DNA of 35,742 nt, from the IMG/VR virus record IMGVR_UViG_3300034631_000069, positions 1-35,742 of that record; one strand, 5' to 3'. Under the pieces are notes generated by a model that saw nothing but the letters and a program-made list of their open reading frames with translations, was not told where the DNA came from and did not search any database. Positions within the stretch are counted from its first letter, which is position 1. The number at the start of each line of letters is the position of its first letter. Source of the DNA: a virus. This document shows, in pieces, positions 1 through 7,391 of the stretch. Position numbers and translations under genes: made by a program.

Positions 1-857
1 GGCACCACCTCCGCGAAGAGCCCGCCGTCCGACCGCTCCAACGACTCCGCGCATGCGGCATTCATCCACAGGGCTTCCGTGCGCTCCCGTGCGCCGTCTG
101 CCAGCGCAGCACGGGTGCTGACTCTCCATCCCGCGTACAGCTCATCGTAAAGCGCGCTCGGATACCCGGACACGATCACCATTCCCTGCAGCTGACGCAG
201 CGTACCGGCCAGATTCCGGTGGTCATCGTCGCTCATTTCGTGACGGTACCCCTTTCCCGGGCGCACGACGTGGACGGAACGCGTGTCATGCACATAGGGC
301 GGATCGCAATAGTGCAGCGTCTGCGGGCTGTCGTGCTGCTCCATCAACTCCACTGCATCGCGGTTCTCGATCACGACACCCTGCAGGCGCTGGCAGAAGG
401 AAGCCACGGCTGCCGGGTAGTTGGCCCAATCGCGTGCAGGGTGCGCGGTTTGGCGGTTGCCGTTCGCTCGGAAGCCACTCTTGGCGCCGCTGGCCGTCGC
501 ACTTCCAAAGCCCATAAACGAGCGGCCAACGGTGCGCCGGGCCTGTTCCACCGGATCCCCGCATGGCTGATATGCCAGCTGGAATTCTTCGCGGGCAAAC
601 GGAGTGAATTGCAGCAGCTCGGCCAGCCGGCTGGATTTTTCAGGGCACCGCAGCACCTCGAAAAGGGAGACGATTTCGCGGTCGAGGTCGTTGTACACCT
701 CCACCATCGCGGCGCGCGGCTTCCTGAGCAGCACCGATGCCGCGCCGCCGAACGGCTCGGTGTACACACGATGCGGTGGGAAGTGCTGAATGATCCACGG
801 CGCCAGCCGGAATTTTCCGCCGTGGTAACGCAGTGCGGGACGTGCGATTTCATGCAT
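1..857 (-). CDS. Dam-type (D12 class) N6-adenine DNA methyltransferase, 3' end outside window
   Basis: This gene probably methylates adenine in double-stranded DNA using S-adenosylmethionine. The first 285 codons are visible and the gene runs off the left edge. Near the N-terminus is the family signature LRYHGGKFRLAPWI (residues 9-22), then TEPFGGAASVLL (SAM-binding motif I region), YNDLD, and the catalytic motif CDPPY at about residues 184-188. A second in-frame start is not apparent, so the ATG at 857 was chosen; it overlaps the stop of the upstream ASCH gene by 8 bases, suggesting coupled translation. It is the last visible gene of the early operon. In phages such enzymes usually protect DNA from host restriction or mark it for replication or packaging; which applies here is not shown. 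Identity is firm, sequence specificity unknown. Confidence 0.9.
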   Translation of the reverse strand, partial: MHEIARPALRYHGGKFRLAPWIIQHFPPHRVYTEPFGGAASVLLRKPRAAMVEVYNDLDREIVSLFEVLRCPEKSSRLAELLQFTPFAREEFQLAYQPCGDPVEQARRTVGRSFMGFGSATASGAKSGFRANGNRQTAHPARDWANYPAAVASFCQRLQGVVIENRDAVELMEQHDSPQTLHYCDPPYVHDTRSVHVVRPGKGYRHEMSDDDHRNLAGTLRQLQGMVIVSGYPSALYDELYAGWRVSTRAALADGARERTEALWMNAACAESLERSDGGLFAEVV

Positions 858-1194
858 TTGCACCCCCTGGGGTCAGTAGATCGAGCTGCCTTGCGGCGGA
901 CACTTCGATGGCGAATACCTCCACCGGCTCGGTGCCGAACTTGGGATGCGTGATGCGCTTGATCTTGTAGCCGCGCCACGGCAGCACGACGCGGCGCGCT
1001 GTGTCGCCGGCCTTCGGATAGCCCAACGTGAGCACGATGGCATCGAAGGTTCGACCCTCGATGCGGGTGCGCCAGTGCTTGCTGCACTCGCGATATTCCT
1101 CGGTCTTCGTGCCGGCCAGGATGGCGTGAAAGTATTCCGCTTCGAGCGGCAGGTGCAGGGCGTTGACGCGCCCGGGTTGCGTCTTCGGTTTCAT
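850..1194 (-). CDS. ASCH-domain protein
   Basis: A 114-residue protein whose opening (ALHLPLEAEYFHAILAGTKTEEYRE) is the typical ASCH-domain start: a beta strand followed by a helix with the GxKxxEYR signature at about residues 28-35. The rest (VLTLGYPKAGDTARRVVLPWRGYKIKRI) fits the closing beta-barrel. ASCH domains are related to PUA domains and are thought to bind RNA or modified nucleotides; no catalytic role can be assigned here. It starts 12 bases after the DUF4406-like gene and overlaps the start of the Dam-type methylase. The company of two methylases and a nucleoside-processing-like protein suggests a role in nucleic-acid modification or in taking over the host, which is inference. Confidence 0.8.
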   Translation of the reverse strand: MKPKTQPGRVNALHLPLEAEYFHAILAGTKTEEYRECSKHWRTRIEGRTFDAIVLTLGYPKAGDTARRVVLPWRGYKIKRITHPKFGTEPVEVFAIEVSAARQLDLLTPGGANA

Positions 1195-1206
1195 GGGTTC
1201 TGAGCC

Positions 1207-1884
1207 TCAAGCTGCGGCACGCGGCGCGCGGGCGGCCACGGCCGGGCGCGTGCGCTTCGCCCCGCTTTTGCGCGCCGGACGCTGGGCCTTGTCTTCGAGA
1301 TACTTTTTCCGGCGGTCCGCCACGACCTGGGCCCACGCGTCGCCGTACATCTTGACGCGCTCGCGATAGGCACGCACGGCCTCGGCCATGCTGCTGCCGC
1401 ATGCCATCCGCGCGCCGGATACCGCGTCGGTGACGGTCCATGCGTCGTCGCTGAACTGGCGGTATTTTTCTCCGGCCAACGGCGAGCGATGCAGCACGGC
1501 GCCGCATGCCAGCGTCCACCCGGGCACCGCCACTTCGCCGTAGTGCCGGCAGTCGCATCGGGCCACCGTGCGACGGCGGGCCCGGTCCTGTGGTTGCCGG
1601 GCATGCATCACCTGCAGGCCCAGGCCGGTGGCCAGCGTGTGTTCCACGAGGGCACCGCGCGAGTTCTGCCAGCCGGGCAGCATGTAGACGGCATCGCACG
1701 TCACTAGCCGGGCGATGTCCATGCGCATGCAGTCCAGCCACTGCGCAGCGGGGTCGGCGTTGATTTCGGCGGGGTTCTCGACGTGGTGGCCCTTGGCCCG
1801 CAGCGCAGCGGCGGCTGCGTGGAAGGCGGGGAAGTTCAGCTCCGGGATTCCCGTCATCGGGCCCGCTATGTAGATGCGTTGCAT
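1207..1884 (-). CDS. DUF4406-like (nucleoside 2-deoxyribosyltransferase-like) protein with basic C-terminal extension
   Basis: 225 residues. The N-terminus MQRIYIAGPMTGIPELNF, followed by a helix, a 'HHVENPAEIN' strand and 'ARLVTCDAVYMLPGWQNSRGALVEHTLATGLGLQV', is the Rossmann-like fold of DUF4406 proteins, relatives of nucleoside deoxyribosyltransferases. The conserved IAGPMTG and the GWxxSxGAxxE motif (a catalytic-type Glu) are intact. About 110 further residues follow that are not part of DUF4406 and end in a Lys/Arg-rich tail (KSGAKRTRPAVAARAP), suggesting a fused nucleic-acid-binding segment. The ATG at 1884 begins the conserved domain. The gene follows the adenine/cytosine methylase by 2 bases. 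Substrate is unknown; a role in nucleotide metabolism or DNA modification is inferred. Confidence 0.78.
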   Translation of the reverse strand: MQRIYIAGPMTGIPELNFPAFHAAAAALRAKGHHVENPAEINADPAAQWLDCMRMDIARLVTCDAVYMLPGWQNSRGALVEHTLATGLGLQVMHARQPQDRARRRTVARCDCRHYGEVAVPGWTLACGAVLHRSPLAGEKYRQFSDDAWTVTDAVSGARMACGSSMAEAVRAYRERVKMYGDAWAQVVADRRKKYLEDKAQRPARKSGAKRTRPAVAARAPRAAA

Positions 1885-1886
1885 GC

Positions 1887-2693
1887 TCAAGTTCCTTGGA
1901 TGGTGGTTTGCTCTTGTGGCGAAGGGCTGCTGAAGGCGCCCATCAGCGCTGTCTGCAGTTCGGCCTCGCGCAGTCGCGTGCGGGAGATTTCGGCGTAGGC
2001 CGCTTCCCGCTCGATGCCGATGAATCGGCGCCCCGTCATCACGGCCGCCACGCCAGTGGTGCCGCTGCCGGCGAACGGATCGAGGATCAAGCCGCCCGGT
2101 GCCACCGGCCTGACCAGCTCGCACATGAGCGCTGTCGGCTTGCCCGTCATGTGGTGCTTGTCGTCCTGGCGCACCGGCGCGTGGATGCATCCATCGAATG
2201 GCCCGTCGTGGCTGATCTGCAGGGATGGCCCCTTGGTACCCCATACGACGTACTCGCACTGGTGGCGGAAGTAGCCCTTGTGCGGAGCGCGGGAGCCGCG
2301 CCCCTTGTTCCATGCCACCACGCCGCGCCAGTAAACGCCGCCCGCCTGCACTGCGTCGCTCAGCACGGGCAGCTGCCGCCAGTCTGTGAACGCCATGAAG
2401 TAGCCGCCAGGCTTAAGTACTCGCACGCACTCGGTGATCCACAGCGCGCACCATGCGAGGTAGCTACGCTGGTCTCGAGAGTCGCCGCCGAAGGTGGGGT
2501 ACTTGTCCTCAAGGCCGTTCTGCTGATACTTCAATTCCGGCGCCTTGCTCTTGTCGTCCCGGGTGAATCCGCCGCTGCTGTAGGGCGGATCGGTGATGAC
2601 GGCATCGACGCTGCCGTCGACCATGCGGCCCAGCAGCGCGAGGCTTTCGCCCTGCATCAGCTGCCATGCGGGCGGCTGCGCATCAGCCTGCAT
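1887..2693 (-). CDS. Site-specific DNA methyltransferase (N4-cytosine/N6-adenine, beta-type motif order)
   Basis: 268 residues. The catalytic motif TDPPYSSGG lies near the N-terminus (about residues 34-42) and the SAM-binding motif LDPFAGSGTTGVAA near the C-terminus (about 208-221). That order is typical of the beta group of amino-methyltransferases. Between them are LKPGGYFMAFTDWRQLP and the 'RAPHKGYFRHQCEYVVWGTKG' segment usual in phage and solitary methylases. No restriction endonuclease gene is adjacent, so it looks like a solitary enzyme. Its ATG lies within the 3' end of the small gene upstream (11-base overlap). It likely alters phage DNA to escape host restriction; target sequence and modified base cannot be read from the sequence. 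Confidence 0.88.
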   Translation of the reverse strand: MQADAQPPAWQLMQGESLALLGRMVDGSVDAVITDPPYSSGGFTRDDKSKAPELKYQQNGLEDKYPTFGGDSRDQRSYLAWCALWITECVRVLKPGGYFMAFTDWRQLPVLSDAVQAGGVYWRGVVAWNKGRGSRAPHKGYFRHQCEYVVWGTKGPSLQISHDGPFDGCIHAPVRQDDKHHMTGKPTALMCELVRPVAPGGLILDPFAGSGTTGVAAVMTGRRFIGIEREAAYAEISRTRLREAELQTALMGAFSSPSPQEQTTIQGT

Positions 2694-2928
2694 CGCGGCC
2701 CCCCCTCATGACACGGCGGCCGGCAATGACGCTGGGGTACCGGTCCGCTTGGCTGCGGTGCTGCAGCTCAGGGCACGTGTAGGTGCCCTCGGTCTTCCAG
2801 GACATTTGCTGCGGCTGCGCGACACCGTAGGGGCCGCTGTAGCTCACGCGCTCGGCTGCGCGGATCTGGGCCCACTTCTCGGCGGCCACAGGATGGCCCA
2901 GGGCGGCGGGCTTGCTCTTGATGGCCAT
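2683..2928 (-). CDS. Small conserved phage protein of unknown function
   Basis: 81 residues, starting MAIKSKPAALGHPVAAEKWAQ. I do not recognise a domain. A central block (RVSYSGPYGVAQPQQMSWK) followed by TYTCPEL looks structured, and the C-terminus is basic (RRVMRGGRDAG). A single Cys argues against a zinc finger. It lies 3 bases after the 92-residue gene upstream and overlaps the methylase downstream by 11 bases, so it is translated within the early operon. Codon use matches its neighbours and the opposite-frame reading has no recognisable domain. Coding status is well supported by this tight packing; function is open. Confidence 0.68.
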   Translation of the reverse strand: MAIKSKPAALGHPVAAEKWAQIRAAERVSYSGPYGVAQPQQMSWKTEGTYTCPELQHRSQADRYPSVIAGRRVMRGGRDAG

Positions 2929-2931
2929 GTT

Positions 2932-3210
2932 TCAGGCCTCCACGCGGTCGGCGCGCAGCACGGCTTTGCCGCTCACGAGGTGCGCACGGTGCTGGGCCTG
3001 TTCGGCGTTGGCGGCCTTGACGCGGATCGTGGGCAGCAGGCCTTCGTCCGCGAGGTCTTCCACGTCGTCGGGGTGGACGTAATCGGGCACGAGGTGCACG
3101 CGGTAGCTGTGCAGGGCCTGGATGTGCGGAACGGGTTGCGGTGCCGGCGACACCGGGTTGTGCTTGGCGTGGTACTTCTCCACGTAGCGGCTGGCGGGGT
3201 TATGGTTCAT
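2932..3210 (-). CDS. Small hypothetical early protein
   Basis: 92 residues, starting MNHNPASRYVEKYHAKHNPV at an ATG preceded by a GAGAGAG ribosome-binding sequence. A longer reading upstream is open but begins inside neighbouring genes and was not chosen. The protein has a polar, proline-containing N-terminus, then a 'YRVHLVPDYVHPDDVEDLADEGLLPTIRVKAANAEQAQHRAHLVSGKAV' segment that reads as an alternating strand/helix fold and resembles small phage proteins that act as accessory binding factors. No family is recognised. It sits between two other small early genes, 29 bases after the first. Confidence 0.65.
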   Translation of the reverse strand: MNHNPASRYVEKYHAKHNPVSPAPQPVPHIQALHSYRVHLVPDYVHPDDVEDLADEGLLPTIRVKAANAEQAQHRAHLVSGKAVLRADRVEA

Positions 3211-3239
3211 GGTTGCTCTCTCTCGGTGGGTGGTGGGAA

Positions 3240-3446
3240 TCAGTGAAGGACGAATGGCTGCAGTTCGCGATGCGCCGCCGCGGCGCCGCATGCGTCTGCG
3301 CGGTCGCGCATCCAGCGCACCGGCTGCACGCCGTGGCGCTGCACCAACGGCGCGCAGAGGCACATCACGCGCTCCCCGTCGCTCCAGCCGTGCCGGCACA
3401 GCTCGCAGATCGGCGGCGTGGTGGGCGCGTGTGCGGATGCGGTCAT
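3240..3446 (-). CDS. Small hypothetical protein with Cys-rich N-terminal half
   Basis: 68 residues. The ATG at 3446 overlaps the stop codon of the upstream gene in a TGATG arrangement, typical of translational coupling, and was preferred over the GTG one codon earlier. The segment PPICELCRHGWSDGERVMCLCAPLVQ contains four cysteines (CxxC and CxC, 12 residues apart), which could bind a metal ion. The C-terminal half has a further Cys and several His residues. No named family is recognised. It is probably a small zinc-binding early protein, an inference from Cys spacing alone. Confidence 0.6.
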   Translation of the reverse strand: MTASAHAPTTPPICELCRHGWSDGERVMCLCAPLVQRHGVQPVRWMRDRADACGAAAAHRELQPFVLH

Positions 3447-3667
3447 CACGCGACCAGCTGCAACTGGGCCTGGTGGGGGTGGTCGGCCGGTGCCGGCTCG
3501 GCCCGGCGGCGGCGGCGCGCCGGCTTCGCGGCTTGGGCCAGGCGCTGGCGCTCGGCGTCGAACACCGCGCGCAGGTGGTTGGGCGTGGTGCCGCTGGATG
3601 GCACGTAGTCGCCATCGACGCGGCGCTTGAAGCAGTGCACGCGCGGTTCGGTTCGGGTGGCGGTCAT
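3446..3667 (-). CDS. Small basic hypothetical protein
   Basis: 73 residues. It starts MTATRTEPRVHCFKRRVDGDYVPSS, and the middle (AERQRLAQAAKPARRRRRAEPAP) is strongly basic with a run of arginines, suggesting nucleic-acid binding. It overlaps the end of the 94-residue gene upstream by 4 bases and the start of the next gene by one base, so it is an integral member of the early operon. I do not recognise a family. The position just downstream of the replication gene recalls small P2 early genes, but no specific homology is visible. Confidence 0.6.
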   Translation of the reverse strand: MTATRTEPRVHCFKRRVDGDYVPSSGTTPNHLRAVFDAERQRLAQAAKPARRRRRAEPAPADHPHQAQLQLVA

Positions 3668-3948
3668 GGGGTGGCGCTCCTTTCGGTGGTGGTGGTCGGG
3701 ATGAGGTCCGAGCGCGTGTAGCGCAGGGTGGTGAGGGCGGTGAGCAGATCGGCGAGCAGCTCGGGCGGCGTGGCCAGCACGTCGGCCTTCATGGCGGCGC
3801 GGGCCTCGGGCCCGTCGCCCACGTCGTCGCAGCGGCGGCGGGCGGCCTGCAGCACCATCGAGCGCAGCGGCGTGAGCTTTTCGCCCTCCGCGCCCATGCC
3901 GCGGCGCGCCTGGCTGGCGGTGGTCCGGGTGGTTGCCTGTTTTTTCAT
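3664..3948 (-). CDS. Small hypothetical early protein downstream of the replication gene
   Basis: 94 residues. The ATG at 3948 overlaps the stop of the replication gene (TGATG) and has a strong GAGGTGGG ribosome-binding sequence five bases upstream, itself inside the replication gene's last codons; a GTG three codons earlier was rejected for that reason. The N-terminus is basic (MKKQATTRTTASQARRGMG), and the rest is mostly helical, including a region rich in Leu (PPELLADLLTALTTLRYTRSDL). No family is recognised. Confidence 0.6.
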   Translation of the reverse strand: MKKQATTRTTASQARRGMGAEGEKLTPLRSMVLQAARRRCDDVGDGPEARAAMKADVLATPPELLADLLTALTTLRYTRSDLIPTTTTERSATP

Positions 3949-5900
3949 CAATCCCACCTCGCGAAGGTGGGCGCGGCGCGCATGGCCCGGAACTGCTGGA
4001 CGACTTCGGGGGTCGCCCAGTCGCTCATTTCGTGTTCTCCGCGGCCGAAAGCGGCCCGGGAAAGCTCGTGCGTGATGCGGGCCGTACAGTTATTGAAACC
4101 AGACCAAGCGCGCGGCAGAGCCGCGCGTGCCGGGGCCTCGGCCGGCGCCGGCTGTGCTGCATCGGCCGCATGCTCGGCCACGGCCTCGCCGACCACCGGG
4201 GACCAGACGATGCGGCGCGACACCAGCCACCGGCCGCACATGCGGCCCTGCTGGGCCTGCAGGCCGACGATGCGGCCCACGGTGATGGGCTCGGCGTATT
4301 TGTTGACCTGGCCTTCTTGCGGCGTGCGGTGCGCGGTGCGCAGGTGCCAGCGGTCGCGGCGCAGGGCGTGGCCGCCCATCGACTCCATGAAGATGCGCCA
4401 GTCCGCCCGAATGTCGCCGCGGCGGTGGCACGCGTGGAAGGCGCGGACCGTGGCCCGGTCGCCCTCGCGCGCGAACAGTTCCAGCTGATCGGGCGTCACG
4501 CGGCGCAGCTCACGCCAGACGGTGACGGACGGCATGCCGATGGTCTGGAATTGGCGGATGCCCCAGGTGGCAGCCCATGCGTCCACGCGGCGGAAGCCCA
4601 CGCCGGTTTCCTTCACATCGGGCTTTCCGGGCTTGGCGTCCGCGCCGAAGTCCAGGCTGATCTGCTGGCCGTCCACCACGTCGCGGTGCTCGGCGAGGGC
4701 GAGGTGGCCGACGCTCTTGGCGATGTACTTGGCGACGTAGCCGGCCGCGCCGCCGGCCGTCATGCGCTTGATGTTGACGCGGTTGGCAACGGCGCCGCGC
4801 TCCCCGCCGTCGTCGCTCAGCCAGTAGTGGCGGATGCGTTCCTCGATCGCCTGCGCGCCGGCCTCGTCCTCGGCCCATATGAGGGCATGCCAGTGGGGCG
4901 TGGCGTCGTGGTGCGGCTCTGCCACGCGCAGGCCGTACATGCGCACGCCGCGGCGTGCCAGGGCGGCGCGGGTCTTGCCCCACATGTCGCGCAGCCACAG
5001 CTGGCCATCACGCGGGGTGCTGCCGTCGTGGTTGCGGTTGGGGAACGGCCGGCCACCGCTGCCCAGCTTCATGGCGTGGTACCGGCTGGGCAATGTGAGC
5101 GTGACGAACAGGCCGACATGGCCGCGCGAGTCCGCATATTCCTCTGCGCCGCGGATGCGCGTCATCAGCTCGCCGCCGCGGATGATCGGGTTGGCAGTGC
5201 CCAGCTCGGCGAGGTCGCGCAGCGTGTAGACCTGGCCGGCCTCATTGCGATAGAGCGTGCGGCCCAGGGCTTCGGCGTTGCGCTTGATCTGCGCTTCCCG
5301 GCGCAGCAGGCCGTCGCCGCTGACGTAGCCGCCCGCGGCCTTGTGCACGAGGCCTAGACCCACGGCGCCGGCTTCCACCACGCGCGCAACGTGCACGCGC
5401 AGGCGGCGGCGCCACCATGCGGCATCCTGCGCGCGTAGGATGGCGGGCAGGCCTTGAATGGGTTTGTCTTCGGTGATGCCTGCGCAGCGAACCAACATGC
5501 GGATGGAATCCACACGGGCGGCCAGTTCGTCGCCGCGGCCGATGGCCAGGGCGTCGAGTTCTTCGGCCTCGGCGGCCAGCTTCTTGGCCATGGCGCATAT
5601 GTCGGCGTCCGGCAGGTTCCAGAGCGAGGCGGCGCCGTAGGCATCTTCGAAATCGGCGATGGACTGCATCAAGTCCCACGCCAACGCCCAATCCGGCGGG
5701 CTGGCCAGATACTCTTCCGGCGACTGCGGCGCGGTGGGTGTCGACTGCGGCGCGAAGCGGGAGCGGACCGCCGCCTGCCAGCTGGCGGGCGCGCACTTGA
5801 TGACCCGTTCCATGTGGCACCCCGCGGCGTACAGGGTGGGCTTGTTTTTCTCCCAGTCCGCCAGGCTGGCATTAGGTAGCTTGCGCAGGATGCGGGCCAT
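3948..5900 (-). CDS. A: P2 GpA-type replication initiator (HUH endonuclease)
   Basis: 650 residues. It nicks the phage origin on one strand and stays covalently attached to start rolling-circle replication. The HUH active site is visible in order: motif 1 'GLFVTLTLPS' (about 263-272), the metal-binding PHWHALIW with His336 and His338, and the catalytic pair in GYVAKYIAKS, Tyr388 and Tyr392, with the Y-x3-Y spacing of the two-tyrosine GpA family. A long N-terminal region (about 1-240) is the family-specific domain. In P2 the origin lies inside gene A; I could not locate the nick site here. It begins 3 bases after the upstream gene's stop and is co-transcribed with it. This is the central replication gene of the phage. 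Confidence 0.95.
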   Translation of the reverse strand: MARILRKLPNASLADWEKNKPTLYAAGCHMERVIKCAPASWQAAVRSRFAPQSTPTAPQSPEEYLASPPDWALAWDLMQSIADFEDAYGAASLWNLPDADICAMAKKLAAEAEELDALAIGRGDELAARVDSIRMLVRCAGITEDKPIQGLPAILRAQDAAWWRRRLRVHVARVVEAGAVGLGLVHKAAGGYVSGDGLLRREAQIKRNAEALGRTLYRNEAGQVYTLRDLAELGTANPIIRGGELMTRIRGAEEYADSRGHVGLFVTLTLPSRYHAMKLGSGGRPFPNRNHDGSTPRDGQLWLRDMWGKTRAALARRGVRMYGLRVAEPHHDATPHWHALIWAEDEAGAQAIEERIRHYWLSDDGGERGAVANRVNIKRMTAGGAAGYVAKYIAKSVGHLALAEHRDVVDGQQISLDFGADAKPGKPDVKETGVGFRRVDAWAATWGIRQFQTIGMPSVTVWRELRRVTPDQLELFAREGDRATVRAFHACHRRGDIRADWRIFMESMGGHALRRDRWHLRTAHRTPQEGQVNKYAEPITVGRIVGLQAQQGRMCGRWLVSRRIVWSPVVGEAVAEHAADAAQPAPAEAPARAALPRAWSGFNNCTARITHELSRAAFGRGEHEMSDWATPEVVQQFRAMRAAPTFARWD

Positions 5901-5903
5901 GGC

Positions 5904-6227
5904 TTAGACCTTCGCCGCCAGGGCGTACAGGGCGCCCAGGTGCTTTTTTGCGGAGCGCACCACGCCGCGCAGTTCGTCGCGCTCGGGTGGCGGCATTTCG
6001 AGCCAATCGCGTTCGGCCAGGTCGGCGAGGTTGTCGTGGTCCTGTCCGATGCCGGCAATCAAAAGTAGCGCCATGCGCCAGTTCATGGGCAGCCTCCGCC
6101 ACTCGCGGGATGCCGAATCGTTGAACCGGCCGCGGGTGGCCAGCGCCACGAACTCGTCGCGGAGCGTCATGAGGCGGGCCAATTCGTCGTCCTTCACGGT
6201 GCTGCTCGGCTCGGGCTGGTCGCTCAT
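5904..6227 (-). CDS. Hypothetical early protein preceding the replication gene
   Basis: 107 residues, starting MSDQPEPSSTVKDDELARLM. The ATG at 6227 overlaps the stop of the 51-residue gene upstream (ATGA). The protein appears all helical. A block 'LPMNWRMALLLIAGIG' in the middle is hydrophobic but too mixed for a confident membrane segment, and the C-terminus (GVVRSAKKHLGALYALAAKV) is an amphipathic helix. Its place directly before gene A is that of P2 gene B (the DnaB-loading helper), but no sequence resemblance to B is evident, so that equivalence is only positional. Confidence 0.65.
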   Translation of the reverse strand: MSDQPEPSSTVKDDELARLMTLRDEFVALATRGRFNDSASREWRRLPMNWRMALLLIAGIGQDHDNLADLAERDWLEMPPPERDELRGVVRSAKKHLGALYALAAKV

Positions 6228-6379
6228 GCACCACCCAGGCGGCGCAGGCCGAAGCCACGCACGTCGAGCTGCTGGCACAGGTCGAATGCCCGCTCCCACG
6301 CGGCGGCCATGTCGGGCGCCTGCACGGGCTGCATGCGCAAGCCCGAGGGCGTGCGGTAGGTCATGGCGTAGACGCTCAC
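6224..6379 (-). CDS. Very small hypothetical early protein
   Basis: 51 residues from a GTG at 6379 that overlaps the upstream stop (GTGA); an in-frame ATG at 6364 would give 46 residues. The protein reads MTYRTPSGLRMQPVQAPDM then AAWERAFDLCQQLDVRGFGLRRLG. This looks like a strand pair followed by a helix, as in small phage regulators. No family is recognised. Support comes mainly from tight overlap with genes on both sides. Confidence 0.5.
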   Translation of the reverse strand: MSVYAMTYRTPSGLRMQPVQAPDMAAAWERAFDLCQQLDVRGFGLRRLGGA

Positions 6380-6537
6380 GATCCGCCCCGCTGCGTGCCG
6401 AGGTCCGCGACGAGGGCCGCCAGGGCGATCAGGCCCAGCGCTGCAGCCAGCCACATCAACGGCTCGGCGTTGGCTGCCATGCCGACGGTGCCCAGCACGA
6501 AGGAAACGGGGAAGACGCGGAAGGCGATCAGGCGCAT
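6376..6537 (-). CDS. Small predicted membrane protein
   Basis: 53 residues, starting MRLIAFRVFPVSFVLGTVGM. Two hydrophobic stretches are visible: residues about 3-20 and about 25-44 (EPLMWLAAALGLIALAALVADL). It is therefore probably a two-pass inner-membrane protein with a short polar tail. It overlaps the 144-residue gene upstream by 10 bases and the GTG of the next gene by 4 bases. Small membrane proteins in early phage operons can act in superinfection control, but nothing in the sequence establishes that. Confidence 0.55.
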   Translation of the reverse strand: MRLIAFRVFPVSFVLGTVGMAANAEPLMWLAAALGLIALAALVADLGTQRGGS

Positions 6538-6962
6538 GCCTTGTCCTCCAGCACGCGGTTCAGGCGGTGGGCTTCCACCGTGATGGACACAGTGAGTCGG
6601 CCTTTTTTCAGCTTCACCGTGTAGGCGCCGGTCGGGCATGGCGTGCGCTCGATTTCTTCCATGCCCTGTTCGCGCAAGACCTTTTCCAGGATGGCATTGC
6701 GTCGCGGGTCCAGAACGGGGCCGCCTACGTAGAGGACGCTATGGGCGCTGGCGCCCCAGCAGTTGATTTCCTGGGCATGTACGTTGATGCCGGCGGCGCG
6801 GACGGCCGGCATGAAGGCGTCGAACATTCGCAGGCGGGCGTCCATGCGCGCGATGGCCGCAAGGCGGCAGACGTGCCGGTCCTCTTCGGCCTGCAAGGCC
6901 TGCTCGGCCAGCGTGGGCGCTGTGCCGCCGGCAGCGCGGCGGGCGGTGCTACGTGAAGACAT
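6528..6962 (-). CDS. Hypothetical early protein
   Basis: 144 residues from the ATG at 6962, preceded by a clear GGAGGT ribosome-binding site six bases away; a longer reading upstream is unlikely. The N-terminal 45 residues are polar and helical (LAEQALQAEEDRHVCRLAA). The C-terminal part (INVHAQEINCWGASAHSVLYVGG; ILEKVLREQGMEEIERTP; YTVKLKKGRLTVSITVEAHRL) alternates strands and helices like a compact alpha/beta fold. I do not recognise a family. It is the first gene after the 117-base gap that follows the Ogr-like gene, so it could be served by its own promoter or by readthrough. Confidence 0.65.
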   Translation of the reverse strand: MSSRSTARRAAGGTAPTLAEQALQAEEDRHVCRLAAIARMDARLRMFDAFMPAVRAAGINVHAQEINCWGASAHSVLYVGGPVLDPRRNAILEKVLREQGMEEIERTPCPTGAYTVKLKKGRLTVSITVEAHRLNRVLEDKACA

Positions 6963-7079
6963 GGCGATACCTCCGGTTTCTTCGGGCAAGACGAATCCCT
7001 GCAGGCGTTTCCGCCATGCAAATCAGTGGGGTGGTGGTGATGGGTGGCCGCTGCTATTCAGCGGCTCGGAAGCAGCGCG

Positions 7080-7391
7080 CTACGACGTGCCGCGGGGCCC
7101 GGCGAAGAGGTCGCCTGTGGTTGGCGCGGTGTACTGCGGCTGGTGGGCCGATTCGGCGGCGTGGTCGAGGACGATGCGCACCATGTCGCGGTTCACATGC
7201 GAGGACAGCGGGATGTTGACGGTGGGGTCTGGCGTGGCGCTCGGGCTCAGGGTACGGAGCACTTCGGTGGCGGCGACGAAGGTGTGGCCGCACTCGACAT
7301 TCGTGCAGGCGTAGATCAGCTCGCGCATCGTCTTGCTGACCACCCGACTGGTGCGGATTTCTGCCTGCGCATCGCAGTGGGGGCACGCCAT
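7080..7391 (-). CDS. ogr: Ogr/Delta-type zinc-finger activator of late transcription
   Basis: 103 residues. Ogr proteins bind upstream of phage late promoters and recruit host RNA polymerase through its alpha subunit. The zinc-binding pattern is intact: Cys3-x2-Cys6-x22-Cys29-x4-Cys34, with 'RTSR' after the first pair and 'ECGHTFVA' at the second, exactly the P2 Ogr arrangement. The C-terminus is longer than in P2 Ogr (about 72 residues), with an added tail of roughly 40 residues. The ATG at 7391 has a GAGGG ribosome-binding sequence. In P2, ogr lies beyond gene D at the late end; here it lies in the early operon near the repressor. Its likely targets are the three late promoter elements annotated below. 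A small hairpin (CCGCTG/CAGCGG, 7048-7064) follows the gene. Confidence 0.88.
   Translation of the reverse strand: MACPHCDAQAEIRTSRVVSKTMRELIYACTNVECGHTFVAATEVLRTLSPSATPDPTVNIPLSSHVNRDMVRIVLDHAAESAHQPQYTAPTTGDLFAGPRGTS

Noticed and set aside
371-1741. Minus-strand reading spanning the ASCH and DUF4406 genes
   Set aside because: It is out of frame with three supported genes and arginine/histidine-rich throughout.
3933-5357. Long plus-strand reading antisense to the replication gene
   Set aside because: It lies over a clear HUH initiator on the other strand, shows no domain, and is of the sort produced by GC-rich codon bias.
5904-6227. P2 gene B homologue
   Set aside because: Position fits but no sequence resemblance is visible, so no symbol was given.
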